From Pseudoalteromonas shioyasakiensis (GTDB lineage Bacteria; Pseudomonadota; Gammaproteobacteria; Enterobacterales; Alteromonadaceae): a stretch of 64,000 nt of DNA. Below are positions 36,861 to 46,855 of the stretch, one piece after another. The notes under the pieces are model-generated. The model saw nothing but the letters and a program-made list of their open reading frames with translations, did no database searches and had not been told where the DNA came from. The stretch covers positions 3,406,501-3,470,500 of the forward strand of contig NZ_CP077770.1 in assembly GCF_019134595.1 (NCBI RefSeq). The letters run 5' to 3'. Positions within the stretch are counted from its first letter, which is position 1. Each line of letters begins with the position of its first letter. Both the position numbers and the translations under genes were made by a program.

Positions 36861-37997
36861 ATGCAGCTGCGACATTTGTTACTTTGCTCTGTGTTTATTT
36901 TCTTTGTTTTATACGCCCCACAACCCTTACTTGGATTATTTGCTAGTCATTTTTCTGTATCGCCAGCCACTGCTGGTAGCTTAATGACCGCGACTATGTT
37001 GCCACTAGCAATTGCTCCTTTAGTGTATGGTTTATTTTTAGCTAAGCGAAACCCACTAACAATTTTAAAGATTGCCATGTTTGTGTTAGCAATCAGCTGT
37101 ATCGCTTTTACTTTAGCACCAAGCTTTGAACTGCTACTACTAGTTCGTTTTATACAAGGGATCACCCTCCCCGCGGCGCTCACCGCTATGACCAGTTATA
37201 TTGGTGTGACTTTTCAGGCTGACCAATTACAACGTAATATGACGCTTTACATTGGCAGTACCATTGTTGGTGGCTACTTCGGACGTATGCTCGCCGCCTT
37301 GTTTACTGACTTTTTAAGCTGGCAAAGTTTTTATTATGTGATTGCGCTTGGGTTAGTACTGTTTGCACTCGCCATTCCTAAATCGAACAAAGGCGCAAGT
37401 ATCCATGCTGCAAAGTCGCCGCTGTTGTATCTAAAACAATTAAAAGATCCGTTGGTATTAAAGCTCTACGGAGCCGTGTTTTGTATGTTCTTTTGTTTTG
37501 CGGCACTGTTAAATTATTTACCTTTCATTCTGCAAGACAGTTTTGCTATCACTAACACCCGAGACATTGGACTGGTTTACAGCGGTTATTTGCTTGGTGC
37601 ACTAGCTTCTATAGCCACACCTTGGCTGTTACGAAAGTCATCAACACCTTGGCGTTTACTAACCTGGGTTTTTGTATTTTATAGCCTGACGATGGTGCTA
37701 TTGATGAGCCAACAGTTATTACTTTTTGTTATTGCTTTTACTGGCTTTTGCGGTGCAATGTTTGTGATCCACTCAAGTGCTGCTCCTTTAGTAAATAAAA
37801 TCAGCAGCGCACCTGCAAGTGTCACTAATGGCGGTTATGTATCGTTTTATTATAGCGGTGGCGCACTGGGCTCGTTATTGCCAGGGCTGGTATATCAGCA
37901 ACACGGCCAAGTTGCCTTTATGACCGTGCTACTTTTAGTCTGCTTAGTAGGTTTAAGCTTAGTTTATTTGGCAGGTAGAAATACGATACGCGGTTGA
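36861..37997 (+). CDS. MFS transporter, putative efflux carrier
   Basis: A 378-residue inner-membrane protein of the major facilitator superfamily with about 12 hydrophobic segments. It shows the YnfM/Bcr-like N-terminal half (PATAGSLMTATMLPLAIAPL, RFIQGITLPAALTAM) and a C-terminal half with GFCGAMFVIHSSAAPLVNK and YYSGGALGSLLPGLVY. The substrate is unknown. GGGAG precedes the ATG by six bases. Its 3' end overlaps the convergent YbaK-type gene by 34 bp, so neither gene has a terminator between them. Confidence 0.87.
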   Translation: MQLRHLLLCSVFIFFVLYAPQPLLGLFASHFSVSPATAGSLMTATMLPLAIAPLVYGLFLAKRNPLTILKIAMFVLAISCIAFTLAPSFELLLLVRFIQGITLPAALTAMTSYIGVTFQADQLQRNMTLYIGSTIVGGYFGRMLAALFTDFLSWQSFYYVIALGLVLFALAIPKSNKGASIHAAKSPLLYLKQLKDPLVLKLYGAVFCMFFCFAALLNYLPFILQDSFAITNTRDIGLVYSGYLLGALASIATPWLLRKSSTPWRLLTWVFVFYSLTMVLLMSQQLLLFVIAFTGFCGAMFVIHSSAAPLVNKISSAPASVTNGGYVSFYYSGGALGSLLPGLVYQQHGQVAFMTVLLLVCLVGLSLVYLAGRNTIRG

Positions 37998-38464
37998 TGT
38001 CCGGTACTTTCAAAAAACAGCTCTAAGTCATTTTTTTTCATTAGCCAAGTGGCGGTATTTTCAAAAGGATGACAATGAAAAAGCTCGTTAAACCAAATTT
38101 CTTGGTCTAGCCAAAGAGTGACATTATTTTGCTTATCGTTTAACAGTGCCAACATAGAAACACACCCCGGTGGCACTTTAAGATAACGCGCTAATCGCTC
38201 ATCAGATGCAAACCCTAAGCGCGATAACCCCTGCTGCTGAGCAATGGCTTTTAAGTCGAGCTGCTTATCATGAGCGGTGATCACTAAAAAGTGGCGCTTG
38301 CCTTCGTTATCTCGTAAAAACAGGTTTTTTAAACGTGTGCCCGGTCTATCGAGCATATACTTATCGGCATCTAAGCTGCCGTGTAATGGTGGATGCTCAA
38401 TCACATCATAATTAATATCTAATTGAGCTAGCGTAGCAGCTAACTTGCTTTTATCTGCATACAT
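37964..38464 (-). CDS. YbaK/ProX-type aminoacyl-tRNA deacylase
   Basis: A 166-residue cytoplasmic editing-domain protein. The family Lys is in RLKNLFLRD, preceded by DRPGTR and followed by KRHFLVITAHDKQLDLKAIA and LGFASDERLARYLKVPPGCV, which match free-standing prolyl-tRNA editing factors (ProX/PrdX group). Such proteins hydrolyse mischarged tRNAs, most often Ala-tRNA(Pro) or Cys-tRNA(Pro). Its ATG directly abuts the TAA of the upstream lipoprotein gene, indicating a two-gene operon. Specificity within the family is uncertain. Confidence 0.85.
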   Translation of the reverse strand: MYADKSKLAATLAQLDINYDVIEHPPLHGSLDADKYMLDRPGTRLKNLFLRDNEGKRHFLVITAHDKQLDLKAIAQQQGLSRLGFASDERLARYLKVPPGCVSMLALLNDKQNNVTLWLDQEIWFNELFHCHPFENTATWLMKKNDLELFFESTGHQPRIVFLPAK

Positions 38465-38851
38465 TTACAAACAACGTCCTCGTAATTGCACACTTAAATC
38501 ACGCCATAATACTTCGTCAATAACGTGTTTATCGTCGCAGTATTGTCGTTCTTTAAGTTCTTCATTTAATAATTCAACCGCTTGGTCTTCGAGCATCAGT
38601 TTTAAGTTGCTCGACTCTTCAAATACTTCTTGCTCGGCAAAGTCTTTAAACTGCCTGCGTGTCATTGGCTTATCGAGATTAATCGGGCGTCTGCCCTGTG
38701 CTTTAACTGACACCACATAGGCAAAGATTTTATTGCCTTGCTCGTCATTTTTTTCGTAAAACTGCTTATTATTGATTTCAAAAGGAGGCGCTTCTTGTTG
38801 GCTTGCGCAACCGGCAAGTAAAACGACCAAAAGCCATGCTATTTTTTTCAT
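38465..38851 (-). CDS. Small predicted lipoprotein of unknown function
   Basis: A 128-residue protein with signal and lipobox (MKKIAWLLVVLLAGC). The mature part is Gln/Glu/Lys-rich and probably helical (EQEVFEESSNLKLMLEDQAV) with two Cys residues late in the chain (QYCDDKHV and RGRCL) that may pair. I recognise no family. Its stop codon directly abuts the start of the YbaK-type gene, so the two are co-transcribed although no functional link is apparent. Confidence 0.78.
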   Translation of the reverse strand: MKKIAWLLVVLLAGCASQQEAPPFEINNKQFYEKNDEQGNKIFAYVVSVKAQGRRPINLDKPMTRRQFKDFAEQEVFEESSNLKLMLEDQAVELLNEELKERQYCDDKHVIDEVLWRDLSVQLRGRCL

Positions 38852-38939
38852 TATTGGATAAGCCTTGAACAGTGAATGCGCTTTAGTCTACCAAAAATAA
38901 AACAACAGAGTAAAAATTCGAACATTTTAAAAAAAATAC

Positions 38940-38968
38940 TTGACCACAAATGCAAAAATATTTAAAGT
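38940..38968 (+). promoter_or_regulatory. Probable promoter of tRNA-Ala
   Basis: TTGACC (38940-38945), a 17-bp spacer and TAAAGT (38963-38968) form a sigma-70-like promoter, followed by the GC-rich stretch TCACCCCGC typical of stable-RNA promoters. The tRNA begins about 45 bp after the expected start site. Confidence 0.55.
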
Positions 38969-39017
38969 TCACCCCGCTTGAGACGCAAGACTTAAGCATC
39001 CTGTATTTTAGGAATGT

Positions 39018-39093
39018 GGGGCTATAGCTCAGCTGGGAGAGCGCCTGCCTTGCACGCAGGAGGTCAGCAGTTCGATCCTGCTTAGCTCCACCA
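39018..39093 (+). tRNA. tRNA-Ala (anticodon TGC)
   Basis: A 76-nt cloverleaf with encoded CCA. Acceptor GGGGCTA pairs with TAGCTCC (one G-T pair), the D arm contains AGCTCAGCTGGGAGAGC, the anticodon stem-loop is CCTGC-CTTGCAC-GCAGG with TGC at positions 34-36, and the T arm is AGCAG-TTCGATC-CTGCT. It stands alone rather than in an rRNA spacer. Decodes GCN alanine codons. Confidence 0.97.
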
Positions 39094-39203
39094 CTTTCCT
39101 ACCTCTCTTTAGGCAATCTGCCGAATCCTTAATAAAAACCAATCCAATCTAAATTAAAGCGACTTTATTAGTATTTCTGCCGTCTTCGTTTTATATCAGA
39201 CAC

Positions 39204-39231
39204 AAAAAAACCGAGCAAAGCCCGGCTTTTT
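39204..39231 (-). terminator. Probable terminator of proBA
   Basis: CCGAGC and GCCCGG (one mismatch) form a short stem flanked by A and T tracts, 22 bp after the proA stop. The mismatch makes it weaker than others in the window. Confidence 0.6.
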
Positions 39232-39252
39232 AAAGCAATTACTTTTTAGTGA

Positions 39253-40500
39253 TTATTCACGAATTTGACCTTCGCCATTCACTAAGTATTTTTCAGTTGT
39301 AAGTGACTCTAGACCCATTGGACCATAAGCATGTAGCTTAGTTGTCGCAATACCAATCTCAGCACCTAAACCTAACTGTGAGCCATCAGAAAAACGCGAT
39401 GACGCATTAACCATCACCACAGATGCATCCACACTGCGTTGGAATAGCTCAGCTGCAGCTTGGTCTTTAGTACAAATCACTTCAGTGTGGTTTGAACCAA
39501 ACTTAGCAATATGGTCAATGGCACCAGCAAAGTCAGGTACAACTTTAATTGCGATTTCTAAATCTAAGTATTCTTCACCAAACTCGTCGTCAGCAAGTAC
39601 TGTTGCATTATCAAAGTACTCGGCAGCTTTCGCATCTGCATTTACTTTTACGCCTTCTTGACGAAGAACAACTGCACACAGGTTTAAAAACTCATCAGCG
39701 ATATCTTGGTGTACTACTAAACCTTCTAGGGCATTACACACACCAGTACGCTGAGTTTTACCATTTAATAGTAAATTGATTGCGACATTCAAATCAGCGT
39801 CTTTATCAACATAAAGGTGACATACACCTTTAAAGTGCTGAATCACTGGAATGGTGCTGTTTTCTGTTACAAAATTAATTAAACCTTCACCACCACGCGG
39901 AATGATTAAATCAATAGTGTCACGCTGTTGCATCAGCTCCATGAGTAGACCACGGTCTGGATCTGGGATAACTGAAATCAACGCAGCTGGTAAACCATGC
40001 TTTTCAAGTACTTTATGCATTACACTTGCGATTGCTTGCGAGCTACGTAGTGCTTCTTTACCACCACGTAAAATAACACCATTACCCGATTTAAAGCATA
40101 GGGCACCGGCATCAGCCGTCACATTTGGACGTGCTTCATAAATCATACACACAACACCAAGTGGTACGCGCATCTTGCTGATCTTAATACCGTTTGGACG
40201 CTCTGAAATTTCACGTAGTTGACCAACAGGATCATCAAGGCTAACAATTACTTCGATGCCTTCAGCCATTGCTTCAATACGCTCATCGTTAAGCGTTAAA
40301 CGGTCAATCATTGATGCTGCAAGGTTGTTATCACGTGCTGCCGCTAAATCGCTTTCGTTCTCTTTGATAATAAAAGCCTTGCTTTCGCGTAACGCCTCTG
40401 CCATCTCAGTTAAAACTTGATTCTTTGTAGCAGTATCAAGTAAAGCTAACTGGGTTGCAGCTTTTGCAGCTTGACTCGAAATATCCGTAATTAAACTCAT
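39253..40500 (-). CDS. proA: Glutamate-5-semialdehyde dehydrogenase (gamma-glutamyl phosphate reductase)
   Basis: Second step of proline synthesis: NADPH-dependent reduction of gamma-glutamyl phosphate. The 415-residue protein belongs to the aldehyde dehydrogenase superfamily; the family core VCMIYEARPNVTADAGALCF, ILRGGKEA and the catalytic Cys in QRTGVCNALE (near residue 255) are present. Its ATG overlaps the proB TGA by 4 bp (ATGA), so synthesis is coupled to ProB, with which it forms a complex in other bacteria. Confidence 0.97.
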   Translation of the reverse strand: MSLITDISSQAAKAATQLALLDTATKNQVLTEMAEALRESKAFIIKENESDLAAARDNNLAASMIDRLTLNDERIEAMAEGIEVIVSLDDPVGQLREISERPNGIKISKMRVPLGVVCMIYEARPNVTADAGALCFKSGNGVILRGGKEALRSSQAIASVMHKVLEKHGLPAALISVIPDPDRGLLMELMQQRDTIDLIIPRGGEGLINFVTENSTIPVIQHFKGVCHLYVDKDADLNVAINLLLNGKTQRTGVCNALEGLVVHQDIADEFLNLCAVVLRQEGVKVNADAKAAEYFDNATVLADDEFGEEYLDLEIAIKVVPDFAGAIDHIAKFGSNHTEVICTKDQAAAELFQRSVDASVVMVNASSRFSDGSQLGLGAEIGIATTKLHAYGPMGLESLTTEKYLVNGEGQIRE

Positions 40501-41603
40501 GACTTCTCCAATAATGCGATATCTTTCTCTGAAACAACTGGGCCGATTGAATCTTGCATTTTTTCGCTAAATTCACTTTGCTCGTTGTCAGCAATAAAAT
40601 TCAATAAACAGCTACTGTAATTCGCTGTGGCTTTTGCTAGACGCGTACCATCATCACTACGAACTAAAATGGTATCGCCTACGCCAAATTCTCCGTGTAC
40701 TGCAACGATTTCATCGCTGCGAATACAACCGTCTTCATCTGTTAATGATTCATCGAATGAACCTTCAACGACAACCTCACCTTGCTCATTAGCTGTGTGA
40801 GTCATCCAATGCACTGCTTCTTGCATTGGTTTTTCATATGGTGTGAAGATAGTACCTGGGTTGTCACCCGCTAGCAGTCGGTTAAATGTCTCTTCTTTAA
40901 AACCATTTAAAATAAAGGTTGTAATACCATGTGAAGTGGCTTTTTCAGCCGCTTCGATTTTCGTTTTCATACCACCTGTACCAACGGCACTGGTTGCACA
41001 ACCCGCCATGGCGTAAATTGATTCATCGATGCTATCAATTTCAGGTAATAGAACTGCATCTTCATGTAAATTCGGGTTTTTGTCATAAAGGCCATCAACA
41101 TCCGAAAAAATCATCAATGCATCTGCGTCCGCCGCTGCGGCTACCATTGCCGACAAGTTATCATTGTCGCCAACTTTTAAATCGTCGGTAGTTACCGTGT
41201 CATTCTCATTGATGATAGGTAATACACCATGCTCAAGTAAGGTGAAAACTGTTTCACGGATACTTGTATAACGCTCACGGTCACGTAAGTCACCATGAGT
41301 TAATAAAATCTGTGCAGATGGGAAATCGAAGAAGCGATCCCACATCGCCATCATTTCTGTCTGACCGGCAGCAGCCATTGCTTTTTTCATCGTCACTGAA
41401 CGCTTTTCTTGTTCAGGGAATAAATGCGAACCAGCAGCTACCGAACCCGATGATACTAAAATAACTTCGATACCTTGCGCTCGACAGCGAACGATGAACT
41501 GTGCAATGGTCAGTAAATAACGTGAGCGACACCCGTCTTGTTCGGGTGCGATTAATGCGCTACCTACTTTTAGTACTATACGTCGCCAATTTAACTTTTG
41601 CAT
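40497..41603 (-). CDS. proB: Glutamate 5-kinase
   Basis: First and feedback-regulated step of proline synthesis. The 368-residue protein has the amino-acid kinase domain (VLKVGSALIAPEQDG at the start, VSSGSVAAG, INENDTVTTDDLKVGDND, SDVDGLYDKNP, AVGTGGMKTKI; to about residue 260) followed by a C-terminal PUA domain (about 280-360). PUA-containing ProB is the usual gammaproteobacterial form. A perfect 8-bp inverted repeat lies 63 bp upstream of the start (41666-41686). Confidence 0.97.
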   Translation of the reverse strand: MQKLNWRRIVLKVGSALIAPEQDGCRSRYLLTIAQFIVRCRAQGIEVILVSSGSVAAGSHLFPEQEKRSVTMKKAMAAAGQTEMMAMWDRFFDFPSAQILLTHGDLRDRERYTSIRETVFTLLEHGVLPIINENDTVTTDDLKVGDNDNLSAMVAAAADADALMIFSDVDGLYDKNPNLHEDAVLLPEIDSIDESIYAMAGCATSAVGTGGMKTKIEAAEKATSHGITTFILNGFKEETFNRLLAGDNPGTIFTPYEKPMQEAVHWMTHTANEQGEVVVEGSFDESLTDEDGCIRSDEIVAVHGEFGVGDTILVRSDDGTRLAKATANYSSCLLNFIADNEQSEFSEKMQDSIGPVVSEKDIALLEKS

Positions 41604-42512
41604 AACTGTTCAACTTTCCATTTTACTATCTGTTCAGTGCCAATTTGCCACTGATTAAAAGACTCGCGTTTAGACTTACTAAACGCACTGACTATTATCA
41701 CTTTGCCAAACCACTTATCTATGCACACGACTACGCCACGCAAGTACTGCGATTAGATATAGCACAACTTTTATTCAGTCAGTAGACCAAACGGTTATAA
41801 ACCATAAGTTGATAAAAAAAGATAAGTGTTGTTTATGTATCGCTGTAAAAAGCTGTGTGCGGCTTTTATTAATAACAACATACATAGAGCCTATACAATC
41901 TGGTACACCAACAGATAGGGTGTAGATTGTATGACCGAGATTTAGCTGCCACGATGGGAACTAAACATTGACCAGATAATGAACTTATATTCTATTCAAC
42001 ACGTAATAAATATGCACTGAACAACTTAGAGCTCATTTCTATTTAATTAGAAAACAAAGTGTATAAAACACTAATAATGTCGCAAACAAGTATCTTTTCA
42101 AAAAGCTAAACTACAAAGAGTGTCTTTAAAGCTAATAACTATTTAGATATCAAATTGTTTGAACACGAACTATAATACGGGAAATCAGGGGCAAAGATCA
42201 AGTGCAAAAAGTAGTCACAGCTTTTATACTTACCATAAATACAGAAAATATACATTTATTAACAGTACCTTAGACACGCATTTTTATTGTGTAATAATTT
42301 TTAACGAACCTAGCAGGGTTTAATTTCATAAACCCACCCAAAAAGTATTAATAACGACTAAAATCGTATTTGAAGCAACGAGTTTGCTTGTATCCATGAC
42401 GGTGAGTAGGCTTTAATAGGCAAGCATTATTTTAATAATGTCAGCAACTAATGACGCATTTATCTATGGTGTTGGCATTTTAAATTGTAGTAACTAAAGG
42501 ATAATTCATTCT
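41604..42512. other. 909-bp AT-rich intergenic region without a credible gene
   Basis: Between divergent proB and the antiporter gene. All frames are broken; the longest suggestive piece is a 46-codon frame from TTG 41645 to the stop ending at 41785, without a ribosome-binding site. Structured spots are the proB repeat (41666-41686), a weak hairpin AAAAGC/GCTTTT near 41848-41867, an inverted repeat at 41894-41931 (TACAATCT on the left, GATTGTA on the right), and GGGTTTA-ATTTCA-TAAACCC at 42316-42335. An unseen small RNA or long leader is possible. Confidence 0.5.
41666..41686. promoter_or_regulatory. Perfect inverted repeat upstream of proB
   Basis: GCGTTTAG-ACTTA-CTAAACGC, an 8-bp perfect stem with a 5-nt loop. 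It may be an operator or a leader hairpin of proBA. No regulator is known to me for this motif. Confidence 0.4.
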
Positions 42513-44372
42513 ATGTCAGCAATTTTTATAGCAGGGATCGCCTTGTGCTCAGTATTAGCACAATGGGTAGCTTGGGCGTTTCGTGTACCGGCTATTTTAT
42601 TTTTACTACTAACAGGTTTAATTCTCGGGCCTTTTAGTGGCGTGTTAGAACCAGATGCACTGTTGGGAGATTTATTATTCCCCGTGGTTTCTTTAAGTGT
42701 GGCAGTGATTTTATTCGAAGGTTCACTCACCCTGCACTTTCGAGAACTCAAAGGGATTGGCAAGGTAGTTCGTAACCTTTGCTCAATTGGAATGATCACA
42801 ACATGCTTAGTGGTAAGTCTAAGTGCCTATTGGATTTTAGAACTTAATTGGCGTGTTGCCGCTGTACTTGGTGCTGTACTTGTTGTAACAGGCCCTACGG
42901 TTATTGCACCGCTATTAAACTCTATGAGACCAAACCAAGACATAGACCGCATTTTACGCTGGGAAGGCATCGTAATAGACCCTATTGGTGCCTTATTTGC
43001 TGTATTGGTATTTGAAGCTGTCATGCTTGTAGGTCAGGGGGAAGTATTTAGCCACACCATTATTGCGTTATTTAAAACCCTCGGTGTAGGTTTAACCATT
43101 GGTGTGGTTGCCGGTTGGCTTACAACGCTGCTAATACGCCGAGAATGGCTGCCGTTTGAGTTACACAAGTTTGGTATCCTTGCCTTAGTACTCATTAGTT
43201 TTACGGTTTCAAACCACCTGAGCCATGAATCTGGCCTACTCGCTGTTACCGTGTTTGGTATTTGGCTTGCCAACCAAGACGAGCTTGAAATTGACTCTGT
43301 ACTTGAGTTTAAAGAAGACCTTTCGATGATCTTGATTTCATCGTTATTCATCTTACTTGCAGCCCGCCTACAGTTATCAGATTTAATGATGTTACATAGC
43401 GATGTGTTTATTTTCTTAGCCATTGTGCTTTTTGTGGCTCGTCCAGCGTGTATTGCAATATCGACCTTTAAAACCGACTTACCTATCAAGTCTCGTTTAG
43501 TACTGGCTTGGATTGCGCCACGGGGCATTGTTGCAGCTGCGGTTGGTTCAGTATTCGCGCTAAGTATGGTTGAAGCTGGCATTGCCGATGCTGAAAAAAT
43601 GGTACCACTCATATTCACGGTGATCATTGTTACTGTGGTACTACAAAGCTTAACGGCAACGCCATTGGCAAAGTTATTAAAAGTGCGCCAACCTGCACCA
43701 AATACAATTTTGATTATTGGTGCCAACCATGTAGCAAGAGCCATCGCACGCGGCTTAAAAGATCAAAACATTCCGGTGCACTTGTCTGATCCTGCATGGG
43801 AAAACTGTAAAATGGCACGTATGGATGGCTTACCTTGTTACTATGGTAATCCACAATCTGAACATGCTGAGCGTTATTTACCGTTAACGACGATTCGTAG
43901 TGTACTTGCGCTTTCGCCTAACCGTCATCACAACGCATTAGGCGTTCAGTACTTCTCGCATTTCCTCGACGAAAAAGATGTGTTTTCACTGCGTTCATCA
44001 ACAAACCACGCTAAAGCAAACAAAGACAGTGCGACCTTCTTATCGCGACAAATTCTGTTCGGCGACAATGGTGCATACGCGCGCTTAAGTAGCTTAATTG
44101 CCAAAGGCGGCAAGGTCAGTGCAACACGTATTTCTGAAGAGTTTAGCTGGGAGCAATACAAAGATGTTAATAGTGAAGCTATCCCGCTGTTTATTTTAAA
44201 TGGTGAGAAAAGTGATGATGACGATTCACCTATTAAAATTCGCCCGTTCACTACAAATATGGAAAAAACTCCACAAGTAGGTGAACGTATTGTGGCGCTA
44301 CAACCGCCTAAATTGTCGGTATTAAAAGACCCCAACAACGGTAAACCTAAAGAAAATAAAGAAGAGAAATAA
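42513..44372 (+). CDS. CPA1-type Na+(K+)/H+ antiporter with C-terminal TrkA-N-like domain
   Basis: A 619-residue inner-membrane antiporter. The first about 390 residues form 12-13 hydrophobic segments with the NhaP-like motifs VILFEGSLTL, VVTGPTVIAPLL and RWEGIVIDPIGALFAVLVFE. The cytoplasmic tail starts with TILIIGANHVARAIARGLKD, a nucleotide-binding TrkA-N/RCK-like fold (about 400-520), and ends in a charged low-complexity stretch. It likely exchanges Na+ or K+ for H+ for pH or salt homeostasis, useful in a marine cell. AAAGGA precedes the ATG by 12 bases. The stop codon sits at the left edge of the palindromic element at 44372. Confidence 0.9.
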   Translation: MSAIFIAGIALCSVLAQWVAWAFRVPAILFLLLTGLILGPFSGVLEPDALLGDLLFPVVSLSVAVILFEGSLTLHFRELKGIGKVVRNLCSIGMITTCLVVSLSAYWILELNWRVAAVLGAVLVVTGPTVIAPLLNSMRPNQDIDRILRWEGIVIDPIGALFAVLVFEAVMLVGQGEVFSHTIIALFKTLGVGLTIGVVAGWLTTLLIRREWLPFELHKFGILALVLISFTVSNHLSHESGLLAVTVFGIWLANQDELEIDSVLEFKEDLSMILISSLFILLAARLQLSDLMMLHSDVFIFLAIVLFVARPACIAISTFKTDLPIKSRLVLAWIAPRGIVAAAVGSVFALSMVEAGIADAEKMVPLIFTVIIVTVVLQSLTATPLAKLLKVRQPAPNTILIIGANHVARAIARGLKDQNIPVHLSDPAWENCKMARMDGLPCYYGNPQSEHAERYLPLTTIRSVLALSPNRHHNALGVQYFSHFLDEKDVFSLRSSTNHAKANKDSATFLSRQILFGDNGAYARLSSLIAKGGKVSATRISEEFSWEQYKDVNSEAIPLFILNGEKSDDDDSPIKIRPFTTNMEKTPQVGERIVALQPPKLSVLKDPNNGKPKENKEEK

Positions 44373-44533
44373 TACCAATTCGCTTAATAAAGTGGTCAAT
44401 TTTGAGGCAATAAAACCTCGTTGATAACAAGGCAAAAATTTCGTTATTTAGTTGTTCTAAATCAGAAATTTTTAACGCAGGTAGCGACAGGTTTAATCCC
44501 TCAAAATGATTAAGTATTATTGCGGATTGGTAT
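44372..44533. repeat. MITE-like element forming one full-length hairpin
   Basis: A 162-bp imperfect palindrome. The ends are ATACCAAT and ATTGGTAT. The arms stay similar inward: left CAATTTTGAGGC with right CCTCAAAATG, then AAAAATTTC with GAAATTTTT, down to the loop TTTAG-TTGTT-CTAAA centred near 44454. There is no open reading frame or transposase. The left end coincides with the antiporter stop codon (TAA at 44370-44372). This looks like a small non-autonomous inverted-repeat element; I believe similar sequences are common in marine gammaproteobacteria but could not check. Confidence 0.8.
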
Positions 44534-44539
44534 AATAAT

Positions 44540-44566
44540 AAGGCCAGCATTAGCTGGCCTTTTTTA
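44540..44566. terminator. Terminator shared by the antiporter and Sel1-protein genes
   Basis: AAGGCCAGC and GCTGGCCTT with a 4-nt loop and T tract lie between the convergent genes, just beyond the palindromic element. Confidence 0.85.
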
Positions 44567-44595
44567 TATGCATTTGTTTTTGTATTTGTATGTTT

Positions 44596-45204
44596 CTACA
44601 TAGGTAAACGTGCGCGTGCAACGACGCTGTCTGGCATTTTTTCGGCAAGCTTAGCGAGTAAATTTTCGACTTTCTTGTGAGTCGCTTTATCGGCAACCAT
44701 TGAATGAAATAACCAACGGTAGGCGTCTTCATAATCACGCGGGCTCCCATAACCTTGATTAAATAGATTAACCAGTCGCATTTGTGCCTTTAAGTTGCCT
44801 TGGGCTGATGCTTCTCGTAAATAGGTCACCGCCATCGCTTTATCTTGCTGTACTAACTGCCCTACATCGTAATAGCGACCAAGTTGCTCTAATGCCGCGC
44901 CTAGCCCTTGCTGAGCAGCCTGACGCATGTAATAAACCCCTAACTCTACATTGCGGTCTACACACACTGCATAAGCTAGCATATCGCCATACAAGAACTG
45001 ATACGATGGCAGTGCCATTTTATTGGCTCGCGCTTCGATATCTTGCACTAACTGGCAATCATCTGCCTTTACACGTGCTAGATGTGCATTTTTATTGATC
45101 AAGCCAATTAACTCGCTCTCTGTGTACAGAGGCACAGCTGTTATAGGCTCTTCAGCCATGCTTAGGCTTGAGAAGAGTAATGTTAAAGGCAATAAAACAC
45201 GCAT
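44596..45204 (-). CDS. Secreted Sel1-like repeat protein
   Basis: A 202-residue protein with signal peptide (MRVLLPLTLLFSSLSMA|EE) and at least two to three Sel1/TPR-like helical repeats, such as LGVYYMRQAAQQGLGAALEQ with LGRYYDVGQ and AVTYLREASAQGNLKAQMR with LVNLFNQGYG. Such proteins act as periplasmic scaffolds; no partner is evident. The ATG at 45204 gives a clean signal peptide and has AAGTGA upstream; the GTG at 45213 is less likely. Confidence 0.85.
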   Translation of the reverse strand: MRVLLPLTLLFSSLSMAEEPITAVPLYTESELIGLINKNAHLARVKADDCQLVQDIEARANKMALPSYQFLYGDMLAYAVCVDRNVELGVYYMRQAAQQGLGAALEQLGRYYDVGQLVQQDKAMAVTYLREASAQGNLKAQMRLVNLFNQGYGSPRDYEDAYRWLFHSMVADKATHKKVENLLAKLAEKMPDSVVARARLPM

Positions 45205-45275
45205 CAAAATCACTTAAATAAAGTCAGTCTTAGCAAATAATATACAATTATCATTCCAGAGTGAATTTCGGGCAC

Positions 45276-45301
45276 AAAAAAAGCTGCCGAGGCAGCTTTT
45301 T
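45276..45301 (-). terminator. Terminator of purA
   Basis: AAAAGCTGCC and GGCAGCTTTT form a strong stem (2-nt core loop) with T run, 15 bp after the purA stop. Confidence 0.85.
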
Positions 45302-45316
45302 CAGTCACTATGACGA

Positions 45317-46651
<1,335 letters not shown>

Positions 46652-46810
46652 TTAGGACGAGATTTTATCAGAAAACGAGGTGAAAGATCACCCCGTTTAG
46701 CTTATTTTTTCTGCGCCTGAATTTTTATCATCTCAATTAATCAAACAACCACATGCAGAACAGAGGTTTATAAAATAGTTAAGGATAAAAATTAATCACG
46801 TGCAGAAACA

Positions 46811-46838
46811 AAAAAGCCCTACAAACTGCAGGGCTTTT
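46811..46838 (-). terminator. Terminator of hflC
   Basis: AAAAGCCCT and AGGGCTTTT with a 9-nt loop lie 18 bp after the hflC stop. Confidence 0.8.
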
Positions 46839-46855
46839 CATCACACAAATATTAA

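Noticed and set aside
41645..41785. 46-codon frame from a TTG in the proB-antiporter gap
   Set aside because: The translation looks moderately protein-like (DYYHFAKPLIYAHDYATQ), but there is no ribosome-binding site or ATG and it spans the proB dyad. It could be a gene remnant; a search across relatives would decide.
43034..43744. 236-codon frame antisense to the antiporter gene
   Set aside because: It mirrors the real membrane-protein frame and has no start context or recognisable domain.
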